From Paenibacillus pinistramenti (GTDB lineage: Bacteria > Bacillota > Bacilli > Paenibacillales > Paenibacillaceae), in assembly GCF_005869875.1 (NCBI RefSeq), contig NZ_VAWG01000022.1:1-49568 (forward strand): a stretch of 49,568 nucleotides of DNA. The letters are read 5' to 3'. Below the pieces are notes generated by a model. That model saw only the letters and a program-made list of their open reading frames with translations. It searched no databases and had not been told where the DNA came from. How positions within the stretch are numbered: position 1 is the first letter of the stretch; every line of letters begins with the position of its first letter. Of the stretch, positions 37,904 to 48,055 are shown one piece after another. The translations under genes were made by a program, and so were the position numbers.

Positions 37904-37980
37904 TGAAAGGATTATGAAATGTTTATGAAAAGTTGCTGGTTGAGAGTGACACCGTGCAGTTTTTATCGTTGCCTTCCTAT

Positions 37981-38021
37981 ATAAAAAATAACCATGGATT
38001 CCGAAAAATCCACAGTTATTT
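37981..38021 (-). terminator. Terminator of lon-ysxC
   Basis: On the minus strand AAATAACTGTGGATT and AATCCATGGTTATTT form a long stem with one mismatched pair around TTTCGG, followed by TTTATA. It lies just past the ysxC stop codon. Confidence 0.93.
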
Positions 38022-38028
38022 CTAATAA

Positions 38029-38658
38029 TCAGCCCTCAATCTCTTCTTCGTCCACGGAAGAATATTGGCTAATGACTTCCCACAGTTCCTCTTTGCCCAT
38101 TCCTTCCTCTGCAGAGAACATGATAATCGGGTCCCCGCCCCGCAGCAGCAGATCCTGCTTGATAATTTTCATATGCTTCTGCCAGCGGCTTTTCGGAATC
38201 TTGTCCGCCTTGGTTGCCACGATGCAGACCGGCAGCTCGTTGGCCTTGAGCCAGTCATACATCATGATATCGTCCTTGGTCGGAGGGTGTCTCAGATCAA
38301 TGACTTGAATGACGAGCTTTAGCTGCTCACGGGTCAGCAGATAATCCTCGATCATTTTCCCCCATACGGCACGCAGAGTTTTGGACACCTTCGCATATCC
38401 GTAGCCGGGAACGTCAACGAAATAAAGGTCGTCGTTAATCCGGTAATAGTTCAAATGCTGGGTCTTGCCCGGCGTTGAGCTGGTGCGCGCCAGGTTCTTG
38501 CGGGATATCATCCGGTTGATCAGCGAGGACTTGCCAACATTCGAACGCCCTGCCAGAGCGATCTCCGGCAAGGCGTCGTCAGGATACTGATCAGGCCGGA
38601 CCGCACTGATAATAAATTCGGCCTTTGTTACTTTCATATTCATAACTTCCATATTCAA
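38029..38658 (-). CDS. ysxC: Ribosome biogenesis GTPase YsxC/EngB
   Basis: 209-residue small GTPase needed for 50S assembly. G1 is [11 protein letters not shown]3 is [10 protein letters not shown], and G4 is ATKADK, all intact. Length fits EngB. The TTG at 38658 has AAAGGG six bases upstream and lies 12 bp after lon, which suggests coupled expression; ATGs at 38652, 38643 and 38637 are alternatives. The lon-ysxC-hemA order matches B. subtilis, but here a terminator separates ysxC from hemA. Confidence 0.96.
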   Translation of the reverse strand: MNMEVMNMKVTKAEFIISAVRPDQYPDDALPEIALAGRSNVGKSSLINRMISRKNLARTSSTPGKTQHLNYYRINDDLYFVDVPGYGYAKVSKTLRAVWGKMIEDYLLTREQLKLVIQVIDLRHPPTKDDIMMYDWLKANELPVCIVATKADKIPKSRWQKHMKIIKQDLLLRGGDPIIMFSAEEGMGKEELWEVISQYSSVDEEEIEG

Positions 38659-38670
38659 AACAATCCCTTT

Positions 38671-41007
38671 CTAATGCACTTCGCTGTGCTGCACAAGCGC
38701 GTGCTCCAAAACCTGGTCCATATGCGAGACCGGTACAAACTCGACATCGTTCTTCACGCTGTCCGGTATATCCTTCAAATCGCGTTCATTATCCTTCGGA
38801 AGCAGGATCTTCTTATAACCGGCGCGGTGCGCCGCAAGCGATTTCTCCTTCAGCCCGCCGATCGGCAGGACACGCCCGCGCAGCGTTATTTCACCGGTCA
38901 TGGCAATATCCTTGGATACATAACGGTTGGTCAGCGCGGAGATCAGCGCCGTTGCAATCGTAATCCCTGCTGAAGGTCCGTCCTTCGGAATGGCTCCTTC
39001 AGGAATGTGGATGTGAATATCGTTCTTCTCATGAAAATCAGCAGGAATGCCCAGCTCTTTCGCTTTCGAACGGGTATAGCTGAAGGCTGCCTGCGCCGAT
39101 TCCTTCATCACATCGCCGAGTTTGCCGGTCAGGGTCAGCTTGCCGGAGCCCGGAACGACAGTAACCTCGATAACCAGCGTCTCCCCGCCGACTTCCGTCC
39201 AGGCAAGACCCGTTACCGTACCGATTTGGTCTTCAAGCTCGGCTACGCCGTAGCGGAAGCGGGGCGCGCCTAAATAATCCTTGATTTGGTCCGGCTCAAT
39301 GACAATGTTCTGCTCCGGATTGGCGACGATTTGTTTAGCCGCCTTGCGGCAAAGTGCCGCAATCTGCTGTTCCAAATTCCGCACGCCGGATTCCCGGGTA
39401 TATTCACGGATCGTCTTCAGAATCGCCTCGTTGCCGATCTCCAGCTGCTCTTCACTCAAGCCGTGGTCTTTCTTCTGCTTGGGCAGCAGGTATCTTTCTG
39501 CAATCTCAAGCTTCTCAAGCTCCGTATAACCGGGAATGTTCAGCAGCTCCATCCGGTCGAGAAGCGGTCTTGGAATATTGTGAACCGTATTGGCGGTCGT
39601 AATGAACATCACGTTAGAGAGGTCGAACGGCAGCTCAATGAAATGATCGCTGAACGTACTGTTCTGCTCCGGATCCAGCACTTCCAGCAGCGCCGCCGAA
39701 GGATCTCCCCGGAAATCAGACGCCATCTTGTCGATTTCATCCAGCAGGAAGACCGGATTCAGGGAGCCCGCTGTCTTCATGCCCTGGATAATACGGCCCG
39801 GCATGGCACCCACATACGTGCGGCGGTGCCCGCGGATTTCGGCCTCATCTCTTACCCCGCCCAGCGATATGCGGACAAACTCGCGTCCAAGGGAACGGGA
39901 AATGGAACGTGCAAGAGAGGTTTTGCCGACTCCCGGAGGACCCACGAGACACAGGATCGGCCCCTTAAGCTTCTTGACCAGCTTCTGAACGGCCAGATAT
40001 TCAAGCACACGCTCCTTCGGCTTGTCGAGTCCATAATGATCTTCATTAAGGATGGCTTCCGCATTACCCAGATCCAGGTCATCTTCCGTCTTCTCATTCC
40101 ACGGCAGACCTAACAGCCAATCCACATAGTTGCGGATGACTCCGCCCTCGGCTGAGCTTGCCGGCATCTTCTCCAGACGGTCGATTTCCTTCGCGGCCTT
40201 CTCTTTGACTTTCTCCGGCAGATTCTTCTCCTCCATCTGGCTGCGGAGTTCATCCGCTTCACCGGCGCGGCCTTCCTTGTCGCCCAGCTCCTTCTGGATC
40301 GCTTTCATCTGCTCACGCAGGTAGTACTCCTTCTGTGTCTTCTCCATTTGTTTCTTGACGCGCTGGTTGATCTTCCGCTCCAGCTCCAGCACTTCACGTT
40401 CGTTATTTAAAATGTCCAGCAGCTTCTCCAGGCGGGTGCGGACATCGATCGTCTCCAAAATTTCCTGCTTCTCCTTGATCTTCAAGGACAAATGGCTTGT
40501 GATGACGTCTGCCAGCCTTCCGGGCTCCTCGATATCCGAGACTGCCGCAAGCGTTTCAGGCGTTACCTTCTTCGATAGGTTAATATAATGCTCAAACTGA
40601 GTCAGCAGGGTGCGCATCAGGGCGTCCACTTCAGAATCAGAGCTTTCTTCTTCCGGACGTTCCTCGGCAATAACCTCGTAGAACTCGTCGTTATCTAAAT
40701 ATTCGGTGATTTCTGCCCGTTCCAGGCCTTCAACCAGTACACGGATTGTGCCGTTGGGTAGCTTCAGCATCTGCCTTACTTTGGCAACGGTTCCGATACG
40801 GAAAATATCTTCTTGCGTGGGCTCTTCAATGTTCACTTCTGACTGAGAACACAGGAGAATCAGGTTGTCTTCAACCATCGCTTTGTCCAGCGCCTTAACG
40901 GATTTCTCACGGCCTACATCCAGATGGAGAACCATACTGGGGTAGACGAGAATACCGCGCAAAGGCAGCAGCGGAAACCGGCGGCCCTTGGATTTATGAT
41001 GTCCCAT
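38671..41007 (-). CDS. lonA: ATP-dependent protease Lon (LonA)
   Basis: 778-residue soluble Lon protease. Residues about 10-200 form the LON substrate-binding domain, followed by coiled coil, then the AAA+ module with Walker A GPPGVGKT at 356-363, and a C-terminal protease domain with catalytic serine in [10 protein letters not shown] (near 676) and a lysine about 43 residues on. It degrades misfolded and regulatory proteins. [16 protein letters not shown] is chosen as start because GGAGGTG is well placed; the open frame runs 11 codons further. It has its own promoter and is followed by ysxC. Confidence 0.97.
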   Translation of the reverse strand: MGHHKSKGRRFPLLPLRGILVYPSMVLHLDVGREKSVKALDKAMVEDNLILLCSQSEVNIEEPTQEDIFRIGTVAKVRQMLKLPNGTIRVLVEGLERAEITEYLDNDEFYEVIAEERPEEESSDSEVDALMRTLLTQFEHYINLSKKVTPETLAAVSDIEEPGRLADVITSHLSLKIKEKQEILETIDVRTRLEKLLDILNNEREVLELERKINQRVKKQMEKTQKEYYLREQMKAIQKELGDKEGRAGEADELRSQMEEKNLPEKVKEKAAKEIDRLEKMPASSAEGGVIRNYVDWLLGLPWNEKTEDDLDLGNAEAILNEDHYGLDKPKERVLEYLAVQKLVKKLKGPILCLVGPPGVGKTSLARSISRSLGREFVRISLGGVRDEAEIRGHRRTYVGAMPGRIIQGMKTAGSLNPVFLLDEIDKMASDFRGDPSAALLEVLDPEQNSTFSDHFIELPFDLSNVMFITTANTVHNIPRPLLDRMELLNIPGYTELEKLEIAERYLLPKQKKDHGLSEEQLEIGNEAILKTIREYTRESGVRNLEQQIAALCRKAAKQIVANPEQNIVIEPDQIKDYLGAPRFRYGVAELEDQIGTVTGLAWTEVGGETLVIEVTVVPGSGKLTLTGKLGDVMKESAQAAFSYTRSKAKELGIPADFHEKNDIHIHIPEGAIPKDGPSAGITIATALISALTNRYVSKDIAMTGEITLRGRVLPIGGLKEKSLAAHRAGYKKILLPKDNERDLKDIPDSVKNDVEFVPVSHMDQVLEHALVQHSEVH

Positions 41008-41093
41008 TGCTTCGCACCTCCATTGGCTCCCTTTTACCATTGCCTGCCTGCTGTCTTACAGCTCTTTGCAGCAGCCATTGCAATATCATTCCT

Positions 41094-41123
41094 ATTTTAG
41101 CAAATGTTCTTTTAAAACTCCAA
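41094..41123 (-). promoter_or_regulatory. Promoter of lon (sigma-A)
   Basis: Minus-strand -35 TTGGAG (41118-41123), 18-bp spacer, -10 TAAAAT (41094-41099), giving a leader of about 80 nt. I found no clear heat-shock operator (CIRCE or CtsR box) around it. Confidence 0.5.
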
Positions 41124-41154
41124 TTGATCACCTTCTACACCTTTGCCTTTATGG

Positions 41155-41201
41155 AAAAATAAAAAAGCAGCCTAAGGACAGTGTGTCCATTTAGGCTGCT
41201 T
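41155..41201 (-). terminator. Terminator of lonB
   Basis: On the minus strand AAGCAGCCTAA and TTAGGCTGCTT form an 11-bp stem with inner GGACA/TGTCC pairing, followed by TTTTATTTTT. It lies within 10 bp of the lonB stop. Confidence 0.95.
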
Positions 41202-41208
41202 GGCCATC

Positions 41209-42939
41209 CTACATTTTGCCGGACTGGTTCGGCTTCGCATGAAGAAAAGGCGGATGAGCGGCAGGCGGCATAAAGAGCTCCGCCACACTTTTGGATGCCT
41301 GCTCCTCGCTTTCCTCGGGCTGATCCGGCCCGAAGATCCATCCGAAGGCCTCCTGGATTGTCTCGACCGGAATGACCTGAACACCTTCAAGCCCTTCGAA
41401 CATCGAGTTCCAGTTCTCTTTCGGGATGAGCACTGTGGTTGCTCCGCTCTGGAAAGCGGCCTCCGCTTTCGCTACCACGCCGCCGATCGGCTTCACCTTG
41501 CCGTGAATGCCCAACTCGCCGGTCATGGCGATCTTGGGATTGACCGGCGTCTTGCGGATCGCGGAGACTACCGCTGTCGCAATCGCCAGCCCGGCAGATG
41601 GCCCGTCAATCGGCGTTCCGCCCGGGAAGTTGATGTGCAGGTCGAATTTTTCCGGCTCAACGCCGATACTCTTCAGCACAGTAAGCACGTTCTCGACCGA
41701 ACCCCGGGCCATACTCTTGCGACGCAGGGTCCGGCTTCCTCCGCCGCCAAGCTCCTCCTCATCCACCACGCCGGTAATGTTGCAGACGCCCGGGCGGCCT
41801 TCCGGCGCCGGCACGGCTGTCGCTTCAATCTCCAGCAGCGTACCCATATTCGGCCCAAACACGGCAAGGCCGTTAACCACACCGATCTGCGGAAATTCGG
41901 CGACCTTCTTGTCCGGACGCGGAACAAGCTGGCTGCTCGTTGCGACCCATTCGAGATCGGACGCCGCCAGAGTGTTCCGCTTCTCGGTCAAAGCAAGGCC
42001 GGCCGCCAGCTGAACCATGTTAACCGCTTCACGGCCGTTTGTCGCATATTTCTTGACGACATCCACCGCTTCAGGGCAGGGCTGAAACCCGAGCCGCTTC
42101 ACCGCGTCCTCGGCGATCTGCGCAATTTCCTCCGGAAGCAGCGGCCTAAAGAAGATCTCCATGCATCTGGAACGGATGGCCGGCGGAATTTCCTGCGGCG
42201 AACGGGTAGTTGCCCCTACCAACCGGAAATCGGCAGGAAAGCCGTTCTGAAATATATCATGGATAAACGCAGGCGTATTCGTATCCTCAGAGTTATAATA
42301 GGCACTTTCGAGGAATACCTTGCGGTCTTCCAGCACCTTCAGCAGCTTGTTCATTTGAACAGGATGCAGCTCCCCGATTTCATCAATGAACAGGATCCCG
42401 CCATGCGCTTTCGTTACCGCACCTGCCTTTGGCTGCGGAATTCCCGCTACCCCCATGGCCCCGGCTCCCTGATAGATAGGATCATGCACAGAGCCGATCA
42501 GCGGGTCGGCAATGCCGCGCTCATCAAAACGAGCGGTAGTGGCATCAATCTCGGTGAACTTGGCGTCTGACCGGAAAGGTGAAGCGGGATTCTTCTTCGC
42601 TTCCTCCATAACGACCCGGGCAGCGGCGGTTTTCCCGACGCCCGGCGGCCCGTAAACAATCACGTGCTGCGGGTTAGCGCTGCAGAGCGCAGCCTTGAGC
42701 GCGCGCAGCCCGTCTTTTTGACCCACAATATCCTTCATTGATGCCGGACGCGTCCGCTCGGCGAGCGGCTGGGTCAGCGATACGGAGCGCAGCTTGCGCA
42801 GCTTCTCCATCTCCTTGCGCGATTCGCGGTCTACCGCCGTACGGCTGCCTTTCTGGCTGCGCAGCAGATTCCAGAAATACATGCCGATAATAACGCCAAA
42901 GAACAAGTTGACGACCATTACGATGACGCTCAGATTCAT
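41209..42939 (-). CDS. lonB: ATP-dependent protease LonB
   Basis: 576-residue membrane-anchored Lon-like protease. A single N-terminal membrane helix (3-24) is followed by an AAA+ domain with Walker A GPPGVGKT at 97-104 and a Lon-type protease domain with catalytic serine in PIDGPSAGLAI and the partner lysine in the KVKPIGGVVAK stretch. The large LON N-domain is absent, as expected for LonB. In B. subtilis LonB is made in the forespore under sigma-F. It lies between ispG and lon; a terminator follows. Confidence 0.95.
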   Translation of the reverse strand: MNLSVIVMVVNLFFGVIIGMYFWNLLRSQKGSRTAVDRESRKEMEKLRKLRSVSLTQPLAERTRPASMKDIVGQKDGLRALKAALCSANPQHVIVYGPPGVGKTAAARVVMEEAKKNPASPFRSDAKFTEIDATTARFDERGIADPLIGSVHDPIYQGAGAMGVAGIPQPKAGAVTKAHGGILFIDEIGELHPVQMNKLLKVLEDRKVFLESAYYNSEDTNTPAFIHDIFQNGFPADFRLVGATTRSPQEIPPAIRSRCMEIFFRPLLPEEIAQIAEDAVKRLGFQPCPEAVDVVKKYATNGREAVNMVQLAAGLALTEKRNTLAASDLEWVATSSQLVPRPDKKVAEFPQIGVVNGLAVFGPNMGTLLEIEATAVPAPEGRPGVCNITGVVDEEELGGGGSRTLRRKSMARGSVENVLTVLKSIGVEPEKFDLHINFPGGTPIDGPSAGLAIATAVVSAIRKTPVNPKIAMTGELGIHGKVKPIGGVVAKAEAAFQSGATTVLIPKENWNSMFEGLEGVQVIPVETIQEAFGWIFGPDQPEESEEQASKSVAELFMPPAAHPPFLHAKPNQSGKM

Positions 42940-43082
42940 GTTACACCAACCTTCCGTTTTCTTCTCGCTGTTCCTTTATTGACTAATACTTGGTAGTATA
43001 GCCTTTTCGGAAACGGCTAAACGTTAGGGGCTAATTTTTGCTCATATAAAATGATGAACCCTTTGCAGGAAGACTGGAAAAA

Positions 43083-43112
43083 TAAAAAAACTGCCCGCCG
43101 AAGCGGACAGTC
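43083..43112 (-). terminator. Terminator of ispG
   Basis: On the minus strand ACTGTCCGC-TTCG-GCGGGCAGT, a 9-bp stem on a UUCG tetraloop, followed by seven T. It lies 14 bp past the ispG stop. Confidence 0.95.
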
Positions 43113-43125
43113 CGTATAAATTCTA

Positions 43126-44244
43126 TTAAGACGGCTGAGCCACACCATGCTGCTTGCGGCCCGGAATTTCTCCCGTTTCTTCATAAGCCTTAACAATGTT
43201 GTCGATTTCCTTCTTCAGCTCGGAAAGCAGATCCGCTTCCGGCACTTTACGAATCATTTCCCCATAGCGGAACAGCAAGCCTTCGCCTCTCGCTCCGGCA
43301 ATCCCGATATCAGCCTCGCGGGCTTCACCCGGGCCGTTAACGGCACAGCCAAGTACGGAGACCTTGATCGGAACCTTGATCTTTGAAATGTATTCCTCTA
43401 CCTCATTGGCAATCGAGAACAAGTCGATATCCAAACGTCCGCAGGTCGGACAGGAAATCAAGGTTGCAGCATTCGAGATTAATCCGAACGTCTTCAGCAG
43501 CTCGCGGGCAACCTTCACTTCTTCTACAGGGTCCGCACTCAGCGAGATCCGCACAGTGGAGCCGATGCCCATGGACAGCAGCGCCCCAATGCCTGCAGAG
43601 CTCTTCACCGTTCCGGCAAACAAAGTACCGGATTCTGTAATGCCGAGGTGCAGCGGATAAGGAATAACCTCTGCCGCTTTGCGGTAAGCTTCAATCGCCA
43701 TCGGCACATCGGAAGCCTTAAGCGACACGATTATATCATGGAAATCCAGCTCTTCAAGGATGCCAATGTGGTAAAGCGCGCTTTCCACCATCGCATCCGC
43801 AGTCGGATATCCGTATTTCTCAAGCAGATGGTTCTCCAGAGAACCGGCATTGACGCCAATCCGGATTGGAATGCCCTTATCCTTACATGCCTTTACAACG
43901 GCTTCCACCTTCTCACGCCGGCCGATATTGCCTGGATTAATCCGGACTTTATCAATGCCGTTCTCGATGGCCATTAAGGCAAGCTTATAGTTGAAATGAA
44001 TGTCGGCAACAAGCGGAATATGAATACGCTTCTTGATTTCTTTAATTGCCGCTGCTGCTTCCTCATTGTTGACTGTTACCCGGACGACCTGGCAGCCCGC
44101 TTCTTCAAGACGTAAAATTTCAGCTACTGTCGCGTCAACATCTGCCGTCTTCGTGGTACACATGCTTTGAATAATGACTTCATTATTGCCGCCGATGGTC
44201 AAATTACCGACCTTAACCGGACGTGTTTGATGTCTTAGGTACAT
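43126..44244 (-). CDS. ispG: 4-hydroxy-3-methylbut-2-enyl diphosphate synthase (flavodoxin)
   Basis: 372-residue GcpE/IspG, the penultimate enzyme of the MEP isoprenoid route. An N-terminal TIM barrel holds the substrate site and a C-terminal domain binds a [4Fe-4S] cluster through C265, C268 and C300 ([18 protein letters not shown]), with E307 as the likely fourth ligand. Its position between clpX and lonB is not found in B. subtilis 168 and looks like a lineage-specific insertion with its own terminator. Confidence 0.97.
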   Translation of the reverse strand: MYLRHQTRPVKVGNLTIGGNNEVIIQSMCTTKTADVDATVAEILRLEEAGCQVVRVTVNNEEAAAAIKEIKKRIHIPLVADIHFNYKLALMAIENGIDKVRINPGNIGRREKVEAVVKACKDKGIPIRIGVNAGSLENHLLEKYGYPTADAMVESALYHIGILEELDFHDIIVSLKASDVPMAIEAYRKAAEVIPYPLHLGITESGTLFAGTVKSSAGIGALLSMGIGSTVRISLSADPVEEVKVARELLKTFGLISNAATLISCPTCGRLDIDLFSIANEVEEYISKIKVPIKVSVLGCAVNGPGEAREADIGIAGARGEGLLFRYGEMIRKVPEADLLSELKKEIDNIVKAYEETGEIPGRKQHGVAQPS

Positions 44245-44270
44245 TAGCTTCCTCTCCTATAACGCCAAAT

Positions 44271-44323
44271 CTCCACCCCTTGCCGGTTATTAGCCAAAGC
44301 TAGCTAAACCAGTAGAGGTGGAG
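44271..44323. repeat. Nested inverted repeat between clpX and ispG
   Basis: Outer arms CTCCACC (44271-44277) and GGTGGAG (44317-44323) enclose a second pair, GGTTATTAGC/GCTAAACC. Neither strand shows a T tract, so it is not a standard intrinsic terminator. It may be an mRNA structure at the clpX-ispG junction; the 124-bp gap contains nothing else I can name. Confidence 0.5.
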
Positions 44324-44368
44324 GAATGGACATTTTATTCTTGGATCGCAGCTAAGCCAGAACCGGCC

Positions 44369-45625
44369 TTACGCGCTCTCTTCTTGTTTGTTATTCTTGC
44401 CCGATTTCAGTTCCGGAATGATCTTCTCTTCCACAACCTTCTCGGTAATCACGCAGCTTGTGATATCATCGCGGGATGGAACCTCGTACATAACCTCAAG
44501 CATAATGCTTTCGATAATGGCACGCAGACCGCGGGCACCCGTGTTGCGTTTAATCGCTTCGCGGGCAATCGCTTCAAGGGCCTTTGGTTCAAATTCCAGC
44601 TTCACATTATCCAGTTCCAGCAGCTTCTGGTACTGTTTAACAAGGGCATTCTTCGGTTCAGCAAGAATGCGGACAAGCGTCTTCTCGTCAAGCGGCTCCA
44701 GAGAGGAGATGACTGGAAGACGGCCGACAAATTCCGGAATCAGGCCGAATTTAAGCAGGTCCTCGGGGAGAACGAGCTGCAGGTATTCGCCCGGCTTAAG
44801 CTCTTTCTGCCCGTCGGAGGCAGCGTTAAAGCCGATTACCTTCTTGCCGACTCGGCGTTTGATCATTTGCTCGATGCCGTCAAATGCACCGCCGCAGATG
44901 AACAGAATATTAGTGGTATCGATTTGAATAAATTCCTGATGCGGATGCTTGCGTCCGCCCTGCGGAGGAACAGAGGCAACCGTTCCCTCCAGGATCTTCA
45001 GCAGCGCCTGCTGTACACCTTCACCGGATACGTCGCGGGTAATAGAAGGATTCTCGGACTTGCGGGCCACTTTATCAATCTCGTCAATATAGATGATGCC
45101 GCGCTCCGCCTTCTCAACATCATAATCCGCAGCCTGAATCAGCTTCAGAAGAATATTCTCAACGTCTTCCCCTACATAACCGGCTTCAGTCAGAGAGGTA
45201 GCATCAGCGATCGCAAACGGAACGTTCAAAATTTTAGCCATGGTTTGAGCCAGCAGCGTTTTACCGGAGCCGGTAGGACCAAGCAGCAAAATATTACTCT
45301 TCTGCAGCTCTACATCTTCAATTTTACTACCGGAATTAACACGCTTGTAGTGGTTATAAACCGCTACGGACAGCGATTTCTTCGCAGCATCCTGACCAAT
45401 TACATATTGATCGAGAATTTCGCGGATTTCACGCGGCTTCGGAATCTCTTTCATGTCAAACTCTTCATCATGTCCGAGTTCTTCTTCCACAATCTCTGTG
45501 CACAGTTCAATACACTCGTCACATATATAAACGCCAGGTCCGGCAACTAGCTTGCGGACCTGATCCTGCGATTTACCGCAAAAGGAACATTTCAGCTGGC
45601 CTTTTTCTTCGTTAAACTTAAACAT
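44369..45625 (-). CDS. clpX: ATP-dependent Clp protease ATPase subunit ClpX
   Basis: 418-residue AAA+ unfoldase that feeds substrates into ClpP. The N-terminal zinc-binding domain has C13, C16, C35 and C38; Walker A GPTGSGKT is at 116-123; the IGF loop that docks on ClpP (VIGFNA) and the FICGGAFDG motif are present. The ATG follows AAAGGGGTG. It begins 16 bp after clpP, so clpP-clpX are one unit here, as in E. coli; in B. subtilis clpX follows tig and clpP lies elsewhere. Confidence 0.98.
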   Translation of the reverse strand: MFKFNEEKGQLKCSFCGKSQDQVRKLVAGPGVYICDECIELCTEIVEEELGHDEEFDMKEIPKPREIREILDQYVIGQDAAKKSLSVAVYNHYKRVNSGSKIEDVELQKSNILLLGPTGSGKTLLAQTMAKILNVPFAIADATSLTEAGYVGEDVENILLKLIQAADYDVEKAERGIIYIDEIDKVARKSENPSITRDVSGEGVQQALLKILEGTVASVPPQGGRKHPHQEFIQIDTTNILFICGGAFDGIEQMIKRRVGKKVIGFNAASDGQKELKPGEYLQLVLPEDLLKFGLIPEFVGRLPVISSLEPLDEKTLVRILAEPKNALVKQYQKLLELDNVKLEFEPKALEAIAREAIKRNTGARGLRAIIESIMLEVMYEVPSRDDITSCVITEKVVEEKIIPELKSGKNNKQEESA

Positions 45626-45641
45626 GACAACACCCCTTTAT

Positions 45642-46229
45642 TCAAATATTAGGCTTATCAATCACTTTATCAATAATCCCATAAGCCTTAGCCTCATCGG
45701 CACTAAGGAAATAGTCGCGGTCTGTATCGCGCTGTATCTTCTCAAGGGGCTGCCCGGTCCGTTCCACATAAATCTGATTAACCTTCTCTTTCGTCTTCAG
45801 GATCCATTCGGCATGGATTCCAATATCCGTTGCCTGACCTTGAACACCACCCAGAGGCTGGTGAATCATCACTTCGCTATGCGGAAGAGCGTAACGCTTA
45901 CCCGGGGCGCCTGCCGTCAGGAGCAATGATCCCATACTGGCAGCCAGACCTACGCAAATTGTGGATACGTCTGATTTAATATACTGCATTGTATCATAAA
46001 TACCCATCCCTGCCGTGATAGAACCACCCGGGGAATTAATGTACAAATGAATGTCTTTGCCTGGTTCTTCCGCTTCCAGAAACAGCAGCTGAGCTACAAC
46101 AAGATTAGCCACTTCATCATCAATTGCGCCGCTGAGAAAGATGATCCGGTCCTTAAGCAGTCTAGAGTAAATATCATACGACCGTTCTCCACGACTAGTC
46201 TGTTCTACAACCATTGGTACTAAGCTCAT
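45642..46229 (-). CDS. clpP: ATP-dependent Clp protease proteolytic subunit ClpP
   Basis: 195-residue serine peptidase that assembles into a 14-mer chamber. The catalytic triad S98 ([11 protein letters not shown]), H123 ([10 protein letters not shown]) and D172 falls at exactly the B. subtilis numbering when [10 protein letters not shown] is the start. That ATG follows AAGGGG at eight bases. The open frame extends eight codons more but without a better site. It sits between tig and clpX and is preceded by two sigma-A-type promoters with palindromes between and upstream of them. Confidence 0.97.
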   Translation of the reverse strand: MSLVPMVVEQTSRGERSYDIYSRLLKDRIIFLSGAIDDEVANLVVAQLLFLEAEEPGKDIHLYINSPGGSITAGMGIYDTMQYIKSDVSTICVGLAASMGSLLLTAGAPGKRYALPHSEVMIHQPLGGVQGQATDIGIHAEWILKTKEKVNQIYVERTGQPLEKIQRDTDRDYFLSADEAKAYGIIDKVIDKPNI

Positions 46230-46271
46230 GCCACCGACCCCTTCTCCTATCATCTCATCAGCTACACCTGT

Positions 46272-46300
46272 ATTCTAACATGTTCCAAGAGCCATGTCAT
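46272..46300 (-). promoter_or_regulatory. clpP promoter P2 (proximal, sigma-A)
   Basis: Minus-strand -35 ATGACA (46295-46300), 17-bp spacer, -10 TAGAAT (46272-46277) with an upstream TG-like context, 43 bp from the clpP start. Confidence 0.7.
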
Positions 46301-46322
46301 TTTTCCCAAGATAAAGCTTTAG

Positions 46323-46337
46323 TGATACATTGTATCA
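46323..46337. promoter_or_regulatory. Inverted repeat TGATAC-ATT-GTATCA between clpP promoters
   Basis: A perfect 6-bp inverted repeat with a 3-bp centre, placed downstream of P1 and upstream of P2. The form is that of a dimeric repressor site. It does not match the CtsR heptad repeat that controls clpP in B. subtilis. Confidence 0.45.
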
Positions 46338-46348
46338 GCAACAGCTAA

Positions 46349-46376
46349 TTTATATGCTATGCGTTCTGCCTGTCAA
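46349..46376 (-). promoter_or_regulatory. clpP promoter P1 (distal, sigma-A)
   Basis: Minus-strand consensus -35 TTGACA (46371-46376), 16-bp spacer, -10 TATAAA (46349-46354). The transcript leader would be about 115 nt. Confidence 0.72.
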
Positions 46377-46383
46377 CCCGCTT

Positions 46384-46397
46384 AAGAGGTACCTCTT
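46384..46397. promoter_or_regulatory. 14-bp perfect palindrome upstream of clpP P1
   Basis: AAGAGGTACCTCTT is a perfect palindrome ending seven bases before the P1 -35 element. It could be an activator or repressor site; no known regulator consensus was recognised. Confidence 0.4.
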
Positions 46398-46456
46398 CTT
46401 CTTGGAATCATCCTTCTCGCTTCTCATTGAAGGATATACAATTCGTGCTCTCATTT

Positions 46457-46492
46457 GAAAAACGAAGGCACGCAAAAAATCTACGTGCCTTC
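46457..46492 (-). terminator. Terminator of tig
   Basis: On the minus strand GAAGGCACG and CGTGCCTTC form a 9-bp perfect stem around an 11-nt loop, followed by GTTTTTC. It lies 50 bp past the tig stop. Confidence 0.9.
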
Positions 46493-46541
46493 CCCTTATT
46501 TCCATATGAAGATGTGACTTGATTAGATCCGGAAGTCCGGA

Positions 46542-47846
46542 TTACTCAGCTGCAGCTTCTGTTTCTTTGCTGTTCGCTACAAGGAATTCAATTGTCTTGC
46601 GAAGTTGTACTTCTTCACGCAAGCTTCCCAAAGAACCATTAGAAGCAAGAATGCTCTTGATTTCTTCTTTAGAACGCTTGTACATGTCAGCCATGTTCGC
46701 CAGCTCTTGATCAATATCTTCCTCGCCAACTGTGATGTTCTCTTCTTTCGCAATTTGCTCAAGAACAAGGTTATTGCGGACGCGCTTCTCAGCGTCACCT
46801 TCCATTTGCTCCTGCAGCTCAGAAAGAGTTTGTCCGGAGAAGCTCAGGAACATATCCAGGTTCATACCTTGGGTGCGAAGACGGTTGTCGAAATCGCGGA
46901 CCATGTTTTGAACCTCGCCAAGCACCATAGGTCTTGGAATGTCAACCTGCGCATTTTCGGCAACTTTCTCAACGATTGCAGACTCGCGTGCTGCTTCGTT
47001 GTCTTTCTGCTTGCGGGAAGCAAGCTCTTTCTTAAGGTCTTCTTTGTATTCGTCAAGCGTATCGAATTCGGATACGTCCTTCGCGAATTCGTCGTCCAGA
47101 GCAGGCAGCTGCTTGCGTTTGATTTCATGCAGTTTCACTTTGAACACGGCTTCTTTGCCGGCCAGCTCTTCTGCATGGTAAGTTTCAGGGAAAGTTACAA
47201 CAACGTCCTTGAAGTCGCCAGTAGCCATACCGACTACTTGATCTTCAAAGCCTGGGATAAAGGAGCCGCTTCCCAGTTCAAGGGAATAACGCTCTGCTTG
47301 GCCGCCTTCGAATGGCACGCCGTTAACGGAACCGTCAAAGTCGATTACAACCGTGTCGCCGTTTTGAGCCGGTTCTTCATCAATAACGACCAGTTCAGCA
47401 TGACGCTGCTGCAGACGCTCAAGCTCTGCGCTCAGTTCTTCTTCCGTAACTTCTGCGGATGCAGCCGGAACTTCGACCCCTTTGTATTCGCCAAGAGTAA
47501 CTTCAGGTTTAACTGTTACTTTAGCTTTGAAAATAAAGGCTTGTCCTTTTGCAAATTGTTCAACGTTCACTTCAGGACGGTCAACAGGGAAAATATCCGT
47601 TTGTTCAACCGCTTCACCATATACTTCAGGGAGCAAAATGTCGATGGCGTCTTGGTAGAGGCTCTCCACACCGTAGCGCGCTTCGAAAATCGGCCGAGGC
47701 ACTTTACCTTTGCGGAAACCAGGCACATTTGCTTTCTTTACTACTTTGTTAAAAGCTTTATCCAGCGCCGCCGCTACGCGTTCCGCTTCGACTTCAACCT
47801 CGAGAACGCCGAGGTTCTTCTCTATTTTTTCCCAAGTTGCTTTCAT
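46542..47846 (-). CDS. tig: Trigger factor (ribosome-associated chaperone, PPIase)
   Basis: 434-residue trigger factor, which binds the ribosome exit tunnel and shields nascent chains. The N-terminal ribosome-binding domain (1-~115) contains the GFRKGKVPRPIF signature; a FKBP-type prolyl isomerase domain follows (about 155-245), then the helical chaperone domain with its arms. The start MKATWEKIEKNLG is chosen because GGAGGGG lies ten bases upstream; the frame is open ten codons further. It has a strong promoter and its own terminator. Confidence 0.97.
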   Translation of the reverse strand: MKATWEKIEKNLGVLEVEVEAERVAAALDKAFNKVVKKANVPGFRKGKVPRPIFEARYGVESLYQDAIDILLPEVYGEAVEQTDIFPVDRPEVNVEQFAKGQAFIFKAKVTVKPEVTLGEYKGVEVPAASAEVTEEELSAELERLQQRHAELVVIDEEPAQNGDTVVIDFDGSVNGVPFEGGQAERYSLELGSGSFIPGFEDQVVGMATGDFKDVVVTFPETYHAEELAGKEAVFKVKLHEIKRKQLPALDDEFAKDVSEFDTLDEYKEDLKKELASRKQKDNEAARESAIVEKVAENAQVDIPRPMVLGEVQNMVRDFDNRLRTQGMNLDMFLSFSGQTLSELQEQMEGDAEKRVRNNLVLEQIAKEENITVGEEDIDQELANMADMYKRSKEEIKSILASNGSLGSLREEVQLRKTIEFLVANSKETEAAAE

Positions 47847-47955
47847 TTTATGCTTTCCCCTCCAAAAATTGTTCACATATTGACAATGAAAAACGATTTG
47901 ATGTTATCGATTTCAGTCTTGTCCTATCGTATTTCACGTTTAGAATAACCACTAT

Positions 47956-47984
47956 ATTATATACAAGAATAGTTGATATTACAA
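47956..47984 (-). promoter_or_regulatory. Promoter of tig (sigma-A)
   Basis: Minus-strand -35 TTGTAA (47979-47984), 17-bp spacer, consensus -10 TATAAT (47956-47961). The leader to tig is about 100 nt, AT-rich, with no clear structure. Confidence 0.85.
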
Positions 47985-48055
47985 GTGGGCGAAATCGGTC
48001 TGCCGGATGTCATCTTTTTCCTGAGCAGCAAGCCCTGCCGGATATTCAAGCCTGC

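Noticed and set aside
37860..37905. Possible PerR box at the hemA promoter
   Set aside because: Only about half of the TTATAATnATTATAA positions match in the second arm, so no claim is made.
41008..41160. Possible CtsR or CIRCE heat-shock operator upstream of lon
   Set aside because: No tandem GGTCAAA heptads or CIRCE inverted repeat could be found by eye.
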